Shown: positions 53,327-62,322 of the stretch, in pieces
Layout: every line of letters begins with the position of its first letter
Numbering within the stretch: the stretch's first letter is position 1
NCBI GenBank assembly: GCA_018065305.1
Contig: JAGHTO010000026.1
Span: 1 to 64,000 of the forward strand
Source: Candidatus Cacconaster scatequi
GTDB lineage: Bacteria > Bacteroidota > Bacteroidia > Bacteroidales > UBA932
Direction: 5' to 3'
DNA length: 64,000 bases
The notes under the pieces: generated by a model
Seen by the model: only the letters and a program-made list of their open reading frames with translations
What the model was told of the DNA's origin: nothing
The model's database searches: none
Position numbers and translations under genes: made by a program

Positions 53327-54226
53327 CTATTTGCCTCCGACAAGGCTTATGAATATGTCGTTCATTCTGGGAATCAGCTCCTTATATGACACGATGTCAA
53401 CTTTGTCCAATATTGCAGGAAGGACATCCCTGGAACCGAAGCCGTCATTTACGTTAAGAACTGCTCTGTGTCCGGCCTTGTGGTCCTCCGTCAGGAACAG
53501 GCTGAAAGCTTCGTTCTCATGCAGCGGGGTCTCGCCGCGATAAATCACCTCGACCTGATTGGTCCCGTATTTTCTTCTCACCTCGTCCGTATTGCCGCTG
53601 ACAATCAGTTTCGATTTGTTCAGCAGCATTATGTTGTCACACAACTCCTCGACGGATTCCATATTGTGGGTGGAAAGGATGATGGTCGTACCCTCGTCAC
53701 GGAGTCTCAGAATTTCGTTGCGAATCAGCTGGGCATTCACCGGGTCGAAGCCGGAAAAAGGTTCGTCCAGAATCAGAATCTGAGGTTTGTGGACTACAGT
53801 CGTAATAAACTGGACTTTTTGGGCCATACCCTTCGAGAGTTCTTCGATTTTCTTGTCCCACCAGCTCTGGATTCCGAAGCGGATGAACCATTTCTTGAGT
53901 TCCACGATTGCCTGGGTCGTAGACATGCCCCTCAGCTTTGCCAGATAGATCGCCTGTTCCCCTACTTTCAATTTCTTGAAAAGGCCTCTTTCTTCGGGGA
54001 GATATCCCAAGCTACGTACATCTTCATCCGACATTTCCTTGCCGTTGAGGAGAATTCTTCCCTCCGTGGCGGGGATGATTCTGTTTATGATTCTGATGAG
54101 GGTGGTCTTGCCCGCCCCGTTAGGACCAAGAAGACCGAAAATTGTCCCCTCGGGAATTGTCACGGAAACACCGTCAAGAGCCTTGAAGTTCCCGAAACAT
54201 TTGGTAACACTTTCACATTGCAACAT
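53327..54226 (-). CDS. ABC transporter ATP-binding protein (NatA-like)
   Basis: The 299-residue protein is the ATPase partner of the downstream ABC-2 permease. It has Walker A GPNGAGKTT (34-42), a Q-loop region with LGYLPEERGLFKKL, signature LSKGMAQKVQ, Walker B ILILDEPFSG and the H-loop STHNM. A C-terminal extension of about 75 residues (from about 225) is typical of the NatA/DUF4162 group. It is the first gene of a four-gene operon with the permease and the two nucleotidase halves. TATATTTA, one mismatch from the -7 consensus, lies about 20 bases upstream. Confidence 0.93.
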   Translation of the reverse strand: MLQCESVTKCFGNFKALDGVSVTIPEGTIFGLLGPNGAGKTTLIRIINRIIPATEGRILLNGKEMSDEDVRSLGYLPEERGLFKKLKVGEQAIYLAKLRGMSTTQAIVELKKWFIRFGIQSWWDKKIEELSKGMAQKVQFITTVVHKPQILILDEPFSGFDPVNAQLIRNEILRLRDEGTTIILSTHNMESVEELCDNIMLLNKSKLIVSGNTDEVRRKYGTNQVEVIYRGETPLHENEAFSLFLTEDHKAGHRAVLNVNDGFGSRDVLPAILDKVDIVSYKELIPRMNDIFISLVGGK

Positions 54227-54263
54227 AACGCGCTGAAGTTTAACTTGTAAATATACAAATTTT

Positions 54264-55112
54264 CTACTTCAGATATACCCGGAGTCGGGAAATCTGTTCT
54301 TCATCGAAGATATGTTCTTTCAGCAGGTTGTCTGTGGACCAGTGGGTGGAGTCATAGACCGTCCTAAAACGCCCGATGCGCCGGGCTCCCTTCTCCCCGA
54401 TGTACGGGTGCCGGGCAAGCAGGGCCACGCTGTCGCGCCAGATGTCGATTTTCACTATCCGCGCCGTGTCCACGGATATGTCATCCCGGAAGCCGGAAAA
54501 ACGGACCGAATCGAGCCCTTCCATCTCCATCATCTGCCTGATGTCAGAGAAACCGCCCAATCTCTCCCTGTAGGAGATAATCCTGCGGGCATAGAAGGGG
54601 CCAATCCCCTTCAATCGGACAAGAGCCGCACTGTCAGCCGAATTCAGTTCCAGCTTCGGAATGTCGATGTACGGCTCCAGCCTCGCATAGAGGGTGTCAG
54701 ATACCACATACATCTTCGCGAAATCCTCCTTCTTGCGGAAACACCCTCCCTTGGAACGGTAATTCCCGATAGAAGCGGCCTGTTTGGGACTCAGTCCAAG
54801 TCGGACAAGGTCCTCCTCCGACACGGTATTGGGGTCGAACCGGAAACTCTCAATGCGACGCTTCGGCGCAGGAACAGAAGTCCCCGCACCCTTGTTCCGC
54901 CCTGACTTCTTCACGTCCGCCTTAAACGAACCGGGCTCCATAACAACAGCATCCGGAGAGGCACCCCCGGCCTCCGCCACAATCGCTCCGACCTTTGCGG
55001 GGCGCTGCAGCACCTTCGTCACGAACAGTGCCAGTTGAAACCCCAGTATCAAAAAAACAAGCGCCACCATTCCGGAGGCGGCACTTTCAGACAATTTCTT
55101 TCTTCCCTTCAT
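54264..55112 (-). CDS. Helix-hairpin-helix (ComEA-like) membrane-anchored protein
   Basis: The 282-residue protein has one membrane helix near its N terminus (about residues 15-35) and a linker. It then has tandem helix-hairpin-helix motifs: LVRLGLSPKQAASIGNYRSKGG, ELNSADSAALVRLKGIGPFYARRIISYRERLGGF and HPYIGEKGARRIGRFR. These resemble ComEA, which binds incoming DNA during transformation, but many Bacteroidota proteins of this kind are untested. The frame is open to 55166, yet that would place the start inside a terminator hairpin. ATG 55112, preceded by AGGAAAGG, is preferred. No com gene lies nearby. Confidence 0.8.
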   Translation of the reverse strand: MKGRKKLSESAASGMVALVFLILGFQLALFVTKVLQRPAKVGAIVAEAGGASPDAVVMEPGSFKADVKKSGRNKGAGTSVPAPKRRIESFRFDPNTVSEEDLVRLGLSPKQAASIGNYRSKGGCFRKKEDFAKMYVVSDTLYARLEPYIDIPKLELNSADSAALVRLKGIGPFYARRIISYRERLGGFSDIRQMMEMEGLDSVRFSGFRDDISVDTARIVKIDIWRDSVALLARHPYIGEKGARRIGRFRTVYDSTHWSTDNLLKEHIFDEEQISRLRVYLK

Positions 55113-55128
55113 CCTACCTTTCCTCAGA

Positions 55129-55168
55129 TAAAAAAGAATGTCTGAAAACACAATGTTTCCAGACATTC
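55129..55168 (-). terminator. Rho-independent terminator of the 55184-56005 gene
   Basis: On the - strand a 14-bp stem (55155-55168 with 55136-55149, one G-T pair) closes a 5-base loop and is followed by TTTTTT (55135 downward). It begins 16 bases after the lipoprotein stop codon. Confidence 0.9.
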
Positions 55169-55183
55169 CAGTATGTGTTTCAA

Positions 55184-56005
55184 TTATTTCAGCATGAACG
55201 CACGTGCAACGCCGATTTCACCCTTGAGCTCGGTGAGCTGGCTGCGAAGCTGGTCAACGCTGATGGCATTGATGACATAAAGCGGCTCAAGAACCTCATT
55301 GAGGGGCTGGAGCTCAGGATAGAACTCAACAAGCTGACGGAGATTCTCGTGTACCAGAATGAAGTTGTAGGTAACGTCAGATGCGCTCTGGTCATCGAAC
55401 ATAGGCATAAACTTCTCGATGTTCTGGGTGCAGATGAAAATCTGCTCCACGAGCATACCGACAGTACACTCCCAGAAGTAATTGACGCGGTTGGCCTCAA
55501 CTTCGGCATCGTAAATGGAACCGAAAGCAGTGATAGCCTGACTGTCCTTGCCCTTCTGAGCCTTTGCATAATCGTTCAGCACGGGGTCATTGATTTCTGC
55601 CAGAAGTTTGGAAATGGCGGCATTGTATTCAGTCACCGGAATATCGTAGTACGTTGCAATGGCGCGGTCAACGAACAGAACTCCCAAAGCACGATATTTC
55701 TGAGACAAAGTCACGAAATTGTCCACATTGCCGGGTTTGAAAAGATAGTCGGGCTTGACCATCTTCTCCTTGTCTGTCAAGGCATATTCACTGTCGTTGA
55801 CTTTTCTGACAAAGCCTGCAGGACGCAATTTGCTGACGCTCTCAGCGAGAGCTTCCGCATTGAGTTTGAGTTCACCTGTGATGTACTGCTCTTTCTGGGA
55901 AACCTCCTTTGAAACAGGATCTTCCGCAACAGCCTTTTTCTGATTCTTGCAAGAAGGGAGCATGACAAACGCCGCTGCAAGAAGGATGATAGCTAACTTT
56001 TTCAT
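55184..56005 (-). CDS. Unrecognised lipoprotein, mostly helical
   Basis: The 273-residue protein starts with a lipoprotein signal ending LPSC (C19), a lysine/glutamate-rich linker and a long, apparently alpha-helical domain with no motif I recognise. Visible features are NVDNFVTLSQKYRALGVLFVDRAIATYYDIP (about 93-123) and WECTVGMLVEQIFICTQNIEKF. It stands as a single transcription unit: an exact -7 box TACATTTG lies 39 bases upstream and a strong terminator follows. No function can be assigned. Confidence 0.8.
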   Translation of the reverse strand: MKKLAIILLAAAFVMLPSCKNQKKAVAEDPVSKEVSQKEQYITGELKLNAEALAESVSKLRPAGFVRKVNDSEYALTDKEKMVKPDYLFKPGNVDNFVTLSQKYRALGVLFVDRAIATYYDIPVTEYNAAISKLLAEINDPVLNDYAKAQKGKDSQAITAFGSIYDAEVEANRVNYFWECTVGMLVEQIFICTQNIEKFMPMFDDQSASDVTYNFILVHENLRQLVEFYPELQPLNEVLEPLYVINAISVDQLRSQLTELKGEIGVARAFMLK

Positions 56006-56043
56006 TCGTATAAGATTATTTGATATTTTACAAGCAATTTGTG

Positions 56044-56051
56044 CAAATGTA
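56044..56051 (-). promoter_or_regulatory. -7 box of the lone lipoprotein gene
   Basis: TACATTTG on the - strand matches TAnnTTTG exactly. It lies in the 57-base gap after the ABC transporter stop and ends 38 bases before the start codon at 56005. No clear -33 TTTG at standard spacing. Confidence 0.6.
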
Positions 56052-56062
56052 GCAATTTATTT

Positions 56063-58972
56063 TTAATTACGCTCCTGCCTTACAAATTTTCCAGGAAAAT
56101 CCTTCAGAAGGAATATTGTGAGAACCACACACATACAGAGCAACACGGCCATATTGAACCATAGAGTATCAATCTCATACCATCCCAGCACCTTCACCCC
56201 ACTGTAGAAAGGAGCCCTGCCGTTGCGGCTCTGCGGGGTCAAAAACACATATCCGCACCGCGGAACTATATGATTTCCCCTCACCACATACAGTTTCTCC
56301 GCCTTCCTGTTGAGAACAAGGTTCTCAAGCTGCAGGTTATGGTTGTCGCGCTTGAGCGCCAGCATCTTTTCCGAGCCGTTTTCGGCAATGAACGCATTGA
56401 CCTGCCTGTCCATTGCAAGGGTGGTGCGGTTCCCCCTGTCTTTCAATATCTTCTTGGCCTCCCCGATATATTCGGACAGGGATTCGTATGAATCGTCGCC
56501 CGCATAATCCTCTATCCCGCATATCCGGGCAAGCTGACCGAACTCGGTATGGATTATCTTCAGATGCCCGGGGTCCTCCTGACCTTCCTCCTGACGGAAC
56601 ATCTCGTCATATCTGGTCTCAACCTGCGATTCAAGTTCATAGAGGAATGCCTCGGCATAGTACATACAGGTATATTTGTCCCTGTCAGCCTCGTAGAACT
56701 GCTTTTCAAAATCATTCTTTGAGAAACTTGCAACGGCAAGAGCCTCGTATGCCCATCTGGAAGGAATCACGTCCCCTATCACAGGCACATTCCCCGTCTC
56801 GCTGCCAGAATTGAGATCATCGAAATCCACAACCAGACCACACAGGAGAATCTGCGGAATCAGCAGAAGAGGGATTGTAATGTAGATTGCCACGACTGAG
56901 TTCAGACACTGCGAAAGAAGCAGTCCGGTAAGACTTGCAAGGAAAGCGGAGATGAAGAGTATCATCCACCACTCCCAGAACAATCCGTGTACACCGATGA
57001 TAAGATTGCCGACCACTATGAAAAGGAGGGTCTGGACAAGGCATACGCCTGCCATATAGACTATCTTCGACCAGATGTACCCGGCGTAGGAGAGATTCAA
57101 GAACTTCTCCCTCTTGAGCAAAGCCCTGTCCTTGATGATTTCCTCCGCACTGCCGCTCATTCCGAGGAAGATCGCCACGATGATTGCCATAAAGAGATAA
57201 GAGGTGAAATTCTTGTTCTCCATCAGGCAATATATGCCGCTTTCAGGGACATAACGCGTGAGAACGGCGCTGATTGCCGCCAGGAGAGGTGCCTCTATCA
57301 ATGTGACAAGTATGTACTGTAGGTTCGTCAGCTTGGTGCTGCAATTGCGGCGAAGGAATATCAGGAACTGTCTCAAAGCGGAGGGACGGCGCTGGTCTGT
57401 CGGAGGAACGTCCGACACCCTGGCCGACTCCATCTCCGGTCTGCTGTTCAGATACATTTCGTGCCACTCCTTCGGCTGTATCCGCCTCTTGTCGGTCAGC
57501 TGCCCTGTAGCGTCGAGAGCCCGGTCGTCTATGATGTTGAGAATCACTTCGGGGTTGACGTTCCCGCAGGTCGGGCAGGCGGAAATGTCAGCATCGGCGA
57601 AATTAGCGGCACTCTTGAAGTATGACACAGCTTCGATGGGGTTGCCGTCATAGACCGGATATCCGCCCTTGTCAAGAAGCCACAGACGGTCAAACAGTTT
57701 GTAAACATCGGAAGAGGGCTGATGGATGTTCACTACTATCAGCTTGCCCTTTCCGGTCTGCTCCTTGAGAAGGTTTATGACCTTTTCCGTGTCGGATGAC
57801 GAAAGTCCGCTGGTGGGCTCGTCAAGGAAGAGCACTGCCGGCTCCCTGATAAGCTCAAGGGCGATGTTGAGTCTCTTTCTCTGGCCGCCGGATATGTATT
57901 TGTTGATGGGTGAACCCACCTTCAAATCTTTTGCGGCATCCAGCCCGAGCTGCGTCAGCATCCTGAGAACCCTGCGGTCAATCTCCTCCTCCGGCATATC
58001 GGCAAAACAGAGTTTTGCAGTATACCACAGATTCTCATATACTGTAAGTTCTTCAATCAGAAGGTCATCCTGAGGGACAAACCCTATCAGGGCCTTAGCG
58101 GCGGGCTCGGTGATATCGTGCCCGTTGATGGTTATGGAGCCTTTCTGCGGTCTGAGGCTTCCGTTGAGAAGCGACAGGAGCGTTGACTTGCCGACTCCGC
58201 TGCCGCCCATTATCGCTATCAGCTGGCCGCTGTGAAGGGTAAAGCTGAGGTTATGCATACCCACGTCACTGCTTTCATCGAATCGGAAGTCCACGTCACG
58301 TCCGCAGAATTCCACGTAAGTCCCGCTCTGCTCGTTGTCATAAAGCGAAACTATGGTCGAATAGTAATAGGGTTGGATATGCTTGCCCTTGAGGACTCCG
58401 CTCTGAAGCCACTGCTGGAAAGACCCGCTCATCACAGGCCTGTCATTCATCCTGATGTCGGAATGTCCGCAATATGTAAAATAGAGTATATTCTCCTCCC
58501 TCTGATACAGGGTCTTCAGTTTGCCCTGCCCTTCACCGAGGTCGATGACCTTCACGCCGTCATCCTCCTTGCCGGCCACAAAATTCACATAGTTCGAATA
58601 TCTGGCATCAGGTATCTCAAAGACCCGGGCCACTTCCCGGAATATGGGATAGTTCGGGTTGTATTTGTCCTCATTTGTACTGCAGAATTCCAACAGACGG
58701 AGAACCATAGCCCCCTGGCCCGTTTTGTCCAGGCTCCCTTTCAACTTTCCGCAGATTCCTTCCGCAATTGAATCCTTGTCAAGGTCAGGAACGTCATCAT
58801 AATAATCCCGGAGAGTCGTATAGAGATTGATATATGACTGAAGGTCCTTCACTCCGAAATTCGTCCTGAGATAATCGGAAATCAGAAGAAGGGATTTCTC
58901 ACGGTCAAGCCCGTTGTCCGAACCGAAGATTGCGAACAGATTGAGCAGACTTGATAATACGATGTCGTTCAT
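56063..58972 (-). CDS. ABCG-like transporter with fused ATPase and permease
   Basis: The 969-residue protein combines four parts. The first is an N-terminal helical region (about 1-130) with a TerB-like feel. The second is a beta-rich segment (about 140-235) that looks like a regulatory or FHA-like domain. The third is an ABC ATPase with Walker A GGSGVGKST (256-264), signature ISGGQRKR (360-367) and Walker B VLFLDEP (380-386). The fourth is an ABC-2 permease with about six spans from roughly residue 560 onward, split by a large charged loop at about 740-890. ATPase-before-permease order and TSGLSS-x-D after Walker B are ABCG-type. It follows the carrier-protein gene by 10 bases and is the last gene of the thiD-to-exporter block, so it probably handles the product or a partner of that pathway. 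Confidence 0.87.
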   Translation of the reverse strand: MNDIVLSSLLNLFAIFGSDNGLDREKSLLLISDYLRTNFGVKDLQSYINLYTTLRDYYDDVPDLDKDSIAEGICGKLKGSLDKTGQGAMVLRLLEFCSTNEDKYNPNYPIFREVARVFEIPDARYSNYVNFVAGKEDDGVKVIDLGEGQGKLKTLYQREENILYFTYCGHSDIRMNDRPVMSGSFQQWLQSGVLKGKHIQPYYYSTIVSLYDNEQSGTYVEFCGRDVDFRFDESSDVGMHNLSFTLHSGQLIAIMGGSGVGKSTLLSLLNGSLRPQKGSITINGHDITEPAAKALIGFVPQDDLLIEELTVYENLWYTAKLCFADMPEEEIDRRVLRMLTQLGLDAAKDLKVGSPINKYISGGQRKRLNIALELIREPAVLFLDEPTSGLSSSDTEKVINLLKEQTGKGKLIVVNIHQPSSDVYKLFDRLWLLDKGGYPVYDGNPIEAVSYFKSAANFADADISACPTCGNVNPEVILNIIDDRALDATGQLTDKRRIQPKEWHEMYLNSRPEMESARVSDVPPTDQRRPSALRQFLIFLRRNCSTKLTNLQYILVTLIEAPLLAAISAVLTRYVPESGIYCLMENKNFTSYLFMAIIVAIFLGMSGSAEEIIKDRALLKREKFLNLSYAGYIWSKIVYMAGVCLVQTLLFIVVGNLIIGVHGLFWEWWMILFISAFLASLTGLLLSQCLNSVVAIYITIPLLLIPQILLCGLVVDFDDLNSGSETGNVPVIGDVIPSRWAYEALAVASFSKNDFEKQFYEADRDKYTCMYYAEAFLYELESQVETRYDEMFRQEEGQEDPGHLKIIHTEFGQLARICGIEDYAGDDSYESLSEYIGEAKKILKDRGNRTTLAMDRQVNAFIAENGSEKMLALKRDNHNLQLENLVLNRKAEKLYVVRGNHIVPRCGYVFLTPQSRNGRAPFYSGVKVLGWYEIDTLWFNMAVLLCMCVVLTIFLLKDFPGKFVRQERN

Positions 58973-58982
58973 TTATAATGAC

Positions 58983-59213
58983 TTATTTGACTGAATCCTG
59001 TATCAGAACTATGAAATCATCCAGCGTCTTGAGGGTCCTGAGGCTTTCGTTGGGGATTGATATCCCGAACTTCGACTCAATTGATGAAACCATCGACAGG
59101 AGAGCGAAGGAGTCAAGACCGGCGAACTGCAACCCCTCTGACGTGTTAATCTTCTCTGCGGGGAGGTCCACATATTCGCAGACAATGTCAAGCAATTCTT
59201 TTCTTATGTCCAT
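58983..59213 (-). CDS. Acyl/peptidyl carrier protein
   Basis: This is a 76-residue free-standing carrier domain. The phosphopantetheine attachment site is S35 in FAGLDSFALLSM, within the usual four-helix layout (IRKELLDIVCEYVD; IESKFGISIPNESLRTLKTLDDF). The sequence is divergent from fatty-acid AcpP, whose site reads DSLD/DSLDTVE. Placed 3 bases after the AMP-forming ligase and 10 before the transporter, it should carry the unit that the ligase activates. No phosphopantetheinyl transferase is encoded in the window. Confidence 0.93.
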   Translation of the reverse strand: MDIRKELLDIVCEYVDLPAEKINTSEGLQFAGLDSFALLSMVSSIESKFGISIPNESLRTLKTLDDFIVLIQDSVK

Positions 59214-59216
59214 TTA

Positions 59217-60944
59217 CTAATAGATTTTTATCCCATTGCCTGAACATTTCACGGGGAGGTTTGTCCTTTTCACCTTTTTCGAAGAGGTCTTCTGGTATTC
59301 CTCATCGGGCAGTTCCACGTAACTAATGTTCTTGTATGAAGGCAATATCTTGTTAATCATTTGAATGTCCCTGGTTATGGCATCTCTCTGGCGGCGTTTT
59401 TCCTCATCCTTGATGTAGAGTCCGGCGCAAAGCACCTTCTTCTGGGTATCCCCGTATTTTGCTGGATAGACCACAACGTCGGTCACATAGTCAAGATGGA
59501 CCTCGATTATGTTCTCCACCTCCTCCGGGCTGATGTTCTTGCCGCTGTCTAAGATAATGGTGTTTTTCTTCCTGCCGACAAGTATCAGTCTGCCTTGAGC
59601 GTCGATATATGCGATATCGCCCGTGTGGAAATAGCCGTCCTCGTCAAATACCTGAGCCGTGGCTTCCGGATCCTTGTAGTAGTTATTGAAAACGCTGGGC
59701 CCTTTCACGCAGAGTTCTCCGACTCCGTCAGCGCTGTGTCCGTCTATCTTTATCTGGAATGAAGGACAGGGTTTGCCCACGCTCCTGTATTCGTCTATAG
59801 GGTCACTGTTCATCGAAATCAGAGGCCCGCATTCGGTGATGCCGTATCCGTTCTCGATACGGATTCCCAAATCCTTCATTCCCTTGACCACAAACGGATT
59901 GAGCATCGCGCCTCCGCAGACTATCATCTCCAGATTTCCTCCGAATGGCTCGTACACATCCTTGAACATTTCGTGCGTCCTGTCGATTCCGAAGAAGTTG
60001 AGGAAACGGCAGAGGCCTATCCCCTTCTTCAGCTTGTCCGCCTTTCCGGCCTTCGTCGCCCCGGCCCAGATGGACTTGTAGAACATATTGGCAATCATCG
60101 GAACTATGGTGATGCAGGTAGGCTTGAATATCTTGATATTCGTCATCATATTCCTCATATTGCCGTTGATGTAGGTCAACTGTCCAAGTCCGAGACGGAC
60201 CATTATATGGCTGTTGATTTCGGTGGCGTGATGGAACGGGAGGACACTCATAGCGGTATCATCCGGCTTGCCCATTATGACGTCATACCCGTTGATGATG
60301 TTCGCGGCCAGATTGGCGTTCGAAAGGACCACCCCTTTGTTGGCGCCGGTGGTACCGCTGGTAAAGAGAATTTTCGCGGGAGCCTCTCCATCGAGCTTGA
60401 TGTTGCGGTATACGCTCTCCTCCCTCAATGCTTCGCCCTTCTGAAGGATATCGTCATAGAACAGGTATCCGTCGACTCTTTCGTCAACGGTGATGATGGC
60501 CGTCACTTTCGGGCAAGTGGCGCAAGCGGCCTTCACAGTTTCAAGGCATCGCACCGCACACATTACCGCAGTCGTGTCGCTCTTTGCAAAGAGCAGAGCC
60601 AAAGTTTCGACGGGCGCATCCGCATCTATGGGTATAAAAACGCCGACACCGCTTGAAACGGAAATGTCGGCGATAATATATTTCAGACAGTTGTCGGACA
60701 CCATTGCGATATGGGCATCCTTCAGTCCCTGCGCAATGAGGCCGTCTCCAAGATTCATCACATCCTCATATACCTGATGCGCAGTGTGGTATTTCAAATC
60801 ATTGTTCCTTTCAAGATAACCGAACACCTTTTTGTCAGGAACAATTCTGTTGATTCTTTCCAAAAGGTCCCTGATATCCTTGTACATACCCTCCTTGAGG
60901 ATGGTATGGGCAAACGCCTCACTTAATCTTATGAATTTTCCCAT
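59217..60944 (-). CDS. AMP-forming acyl/aryl/aminoacyl ligase (adenylation enzyme)
   Basis: The 575-residue protein belongs to the acyl-CoA synthetase/NRPS adenylation superfamily, which makes an acyl-adenylate and passes it to CoA or a carrier thiol. Core motifs are intact: A3 LFTSGTTGANKG (193-204), FHHATEINSH (237-246), A5 NGYGITECGP (365-374), A7 YFHTGDIAY (438-446), A8 LVGRKKNTIILDSGKNISPEEVE and the C-terminal lysine in SSKKVKR (K557). The overall look is closer to fatty-acyl/AMP ligases than to amino-acid-specific A domains, but substrate specificity cannot be read reliably. It is 3 bases upstream of the carrier protein, which is the likely acceptor. Confidence 0.92.
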   Translation of the reverse strand: MGKFIRLSEAFAHTILKEGMYKDIRDLLERINRIVPDKKVFGYLERNNDLKYHTAHQVYEDVMNLGDGLIAQGLKDAHIAMVSDNCLKYIIADISVSSGVGVFIPIDADAPVETLALLFAKSDTTAVMCAVRCLETVKAACATCPKVTAIITVDERVDGYLFYDDILQKGEALREESVYRNIKLDGEAPAKILFTSGTTGANKGVVLSNANLAANIINGYDVIMGKPDDTAMSVLPFHHATEINSHIMVRLGLGQLTYINGNMRNMMTNIKIFKPTCITIVPMIANMFYKSIWAGATKAGKADKLKKGIGLCRFLNFFGIDRTHEMFKDVYEPFGGNLEMIVCGGAMLNPFVVKGMKDLGIRIENGYGITECGPLISMNSDPIDEYRSVGKPCPSFQIKIDGHSADGVGELCVKGPSVFNNYYKDPEATAQVFDEDGYFHTGDIAYIDAQGRLILVGRKKNTIILDSGKNISPEEVENIIEVHLDYVTDVVVYPAKYGDTQKKVLCAGLYIKDEEKRRQRDAITRDIQMINKILPSYKNISYVELPDEEYQKTSSKKVKRTNLPVKCSGNGIKIY

Positions 60945-60950
60945 AATTTC

Positions 60951-62300
60951 TTAAAACAATTCTGAGAGTTTGGAACCGGGGTTATCCAGAACCGTCTCGA
61001 TGTTATGGACCAGCTCGCTCTGGAAATCAATGAGTTGCTCCGGTGTAAGCATCACGGTCTGAACGTCATATACCACTTCTATCTCCCCGCTTACCGTATC
61101 GTGCATCAACGCAACGTATGCCGGAAGGGCGCCCTTCCTGTTGCTGTAAAGCTGCAGTTCCACACCCGGAGTGTTCAGGAAGGGAATATACGAGAAACAG
61201 AAACTGGATGTCTGCGACAGCATCGAATGGCCCCAGACCTTGTGCTGCATATCGTTCAGTTCGGTATATTTCAATTTGGTATGGCGGTACTGCTCATTCT
61301 GTTCGGCGTACATCAGCGCCACGTTGTCATTGAAAGACTTTTCATAATCAACCACCGTGTAGAGGCCGATTGACTGGACCATCGTTCCTCCGCACTTGCG
61401 CTCGGAGACCGTCGCCCTGGAGCTGAGCAGCATCAGAGGCATTGTGTAAGGCTTCCGCCCGTTGATCAGAGAACAGGTCAGGGCGTAAGAGAAGAAGAAG
61501 AACGATGCGGGAGGTATGTTCTGTCCGGCGCTCCACTCCATCACACGCTTGCCGACGGATGCCGGAATCCTGAAGCGGTAGCCCCTTGTGTCACAGCGAA
61601 CAAAAAGATACGGAATCGAGAAATTCCCTTTCCTGAGGCTCTTTTGCCAGAAATCGCTCCTGTTGCCGTGAAGCCCCTGATATACAGGATGCTCCGGATG
61701 TTTTTCCGTATAGAATGAATTCCAGTATTCACGGTCTTTCTGCAGTTCCTCCTCACTTGTGAGATATGCGTCATTCTTTGCGAGGACATTCTCAAAACTG
61801 GTGGGTGCGGGAGGCATCGGAGTCCCCTCCTTCAAGGATTTGTAGATTCCCACAAGGTCATTGACAAGGACGCCTATGGCGAAATCATCGGCCACGAAGT
61901 GGCTTATCTTGAAGCATACGAGTTGCTTGCCCTCAGGATCCGTGACGAACATAGGGCGCAGGACATCTCCCTTGAAGATATTGGTAGCTCCGTGTGACCA
62001 CCTTTCCAGAAACTTGTCAAAGGCCTTGAAAGAGGTAAACGTTTTCTCGGGGACGGGCCCGACTTTTCTTTCGGTTTCGAAGAACTGCATCGTCTTTCCG
62101 TCCTTCTTGACGAACCGGATACGGAGGCAGTCGTTCCTTTCTATCAGTATATTGATGGCATCGGTCATCAGTTTCCGATCGAAGCCATCTTCAAAGGTCA
62201 GGGAGAACAGGATGTTGACAACTCTCTTGAAGAGAGTGAAAAGCGTCTGCATCCTGACGACTTCCTGTGAGGGGTTAAGATTGTAATATCTGGGTTCCAT
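60951..62300 (-). CDS. Stand-alone condensation-domain-like acyltransferase
   Basis: The 449-residue protein has the size and two-lobed layout of the NRPS condensation/PapA5/WS-DGAT superfamily, which joins a carrier-bound acyl group to an amine or alcohol. The active-site motif HHxxxDG is present as SHFVADD (133-139): the catalytic second histidine (H134) and the structural aspartate (D138) are kept, while the first histidine is serine and the glycine is aspartate. Such changes are seen in enzymes that use free acceptors. It begins with NLNPSQEVVRMQTLFTLFKR, like the substrate-entry start of C domains. It lies 6 bases before the ligase gene, so the three proteins form a split activation-carrier-condensation set. 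Confidence 0.83.
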   Translation of the reverse strand: MEPRYYNLNPSQEVVRMQTLFTLFKRVVNILFSLTFEDGFDRKLMTDAINILIERNDCLRIRFVKKDGKTMQFFETERKVGPVPEKTFTSFKAFDKFLERWSHGATNIFKGDVLRPMFVTDPEGKQLVCFKISHFVADDFAIGVLVNDLVGIYKSLKEGTPMPPAPTSFENVLAKNDAYLTSEEELQKDREYWNSFYTEKHPEHPVYQGLHGNRSDFWQKSLRKGNFSIPYLFVRCDTRGYRFRIPASVGKRVMEWSAGQNIPPASFFFFSYALTCSLINGRKPYTMPLMLLSSRATVSERKCGGTMVQSIGLYTVVDYEKSFNDNVALMYAEQNEQYRHTKLKYTELNDMQHKVWGHSMLSQTSSFCFSYIPFLNTPGVELQLYSNRKGALPAYVALMHDTVSGEIEVVYDVQTVMLTPEQLIDFQSELVHNIETVLDNPGSKLSELF

Positions 62301-62322
62301 TGGTATTTATTAAAGATGATTC

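Noticed and set aside
55113-55166. Earlier start for the HhH protein
   Set aside because: It would place the start codon in a strong terminator hairpin of the upstream gene; ATG 55112 has a purine-rich site before it.
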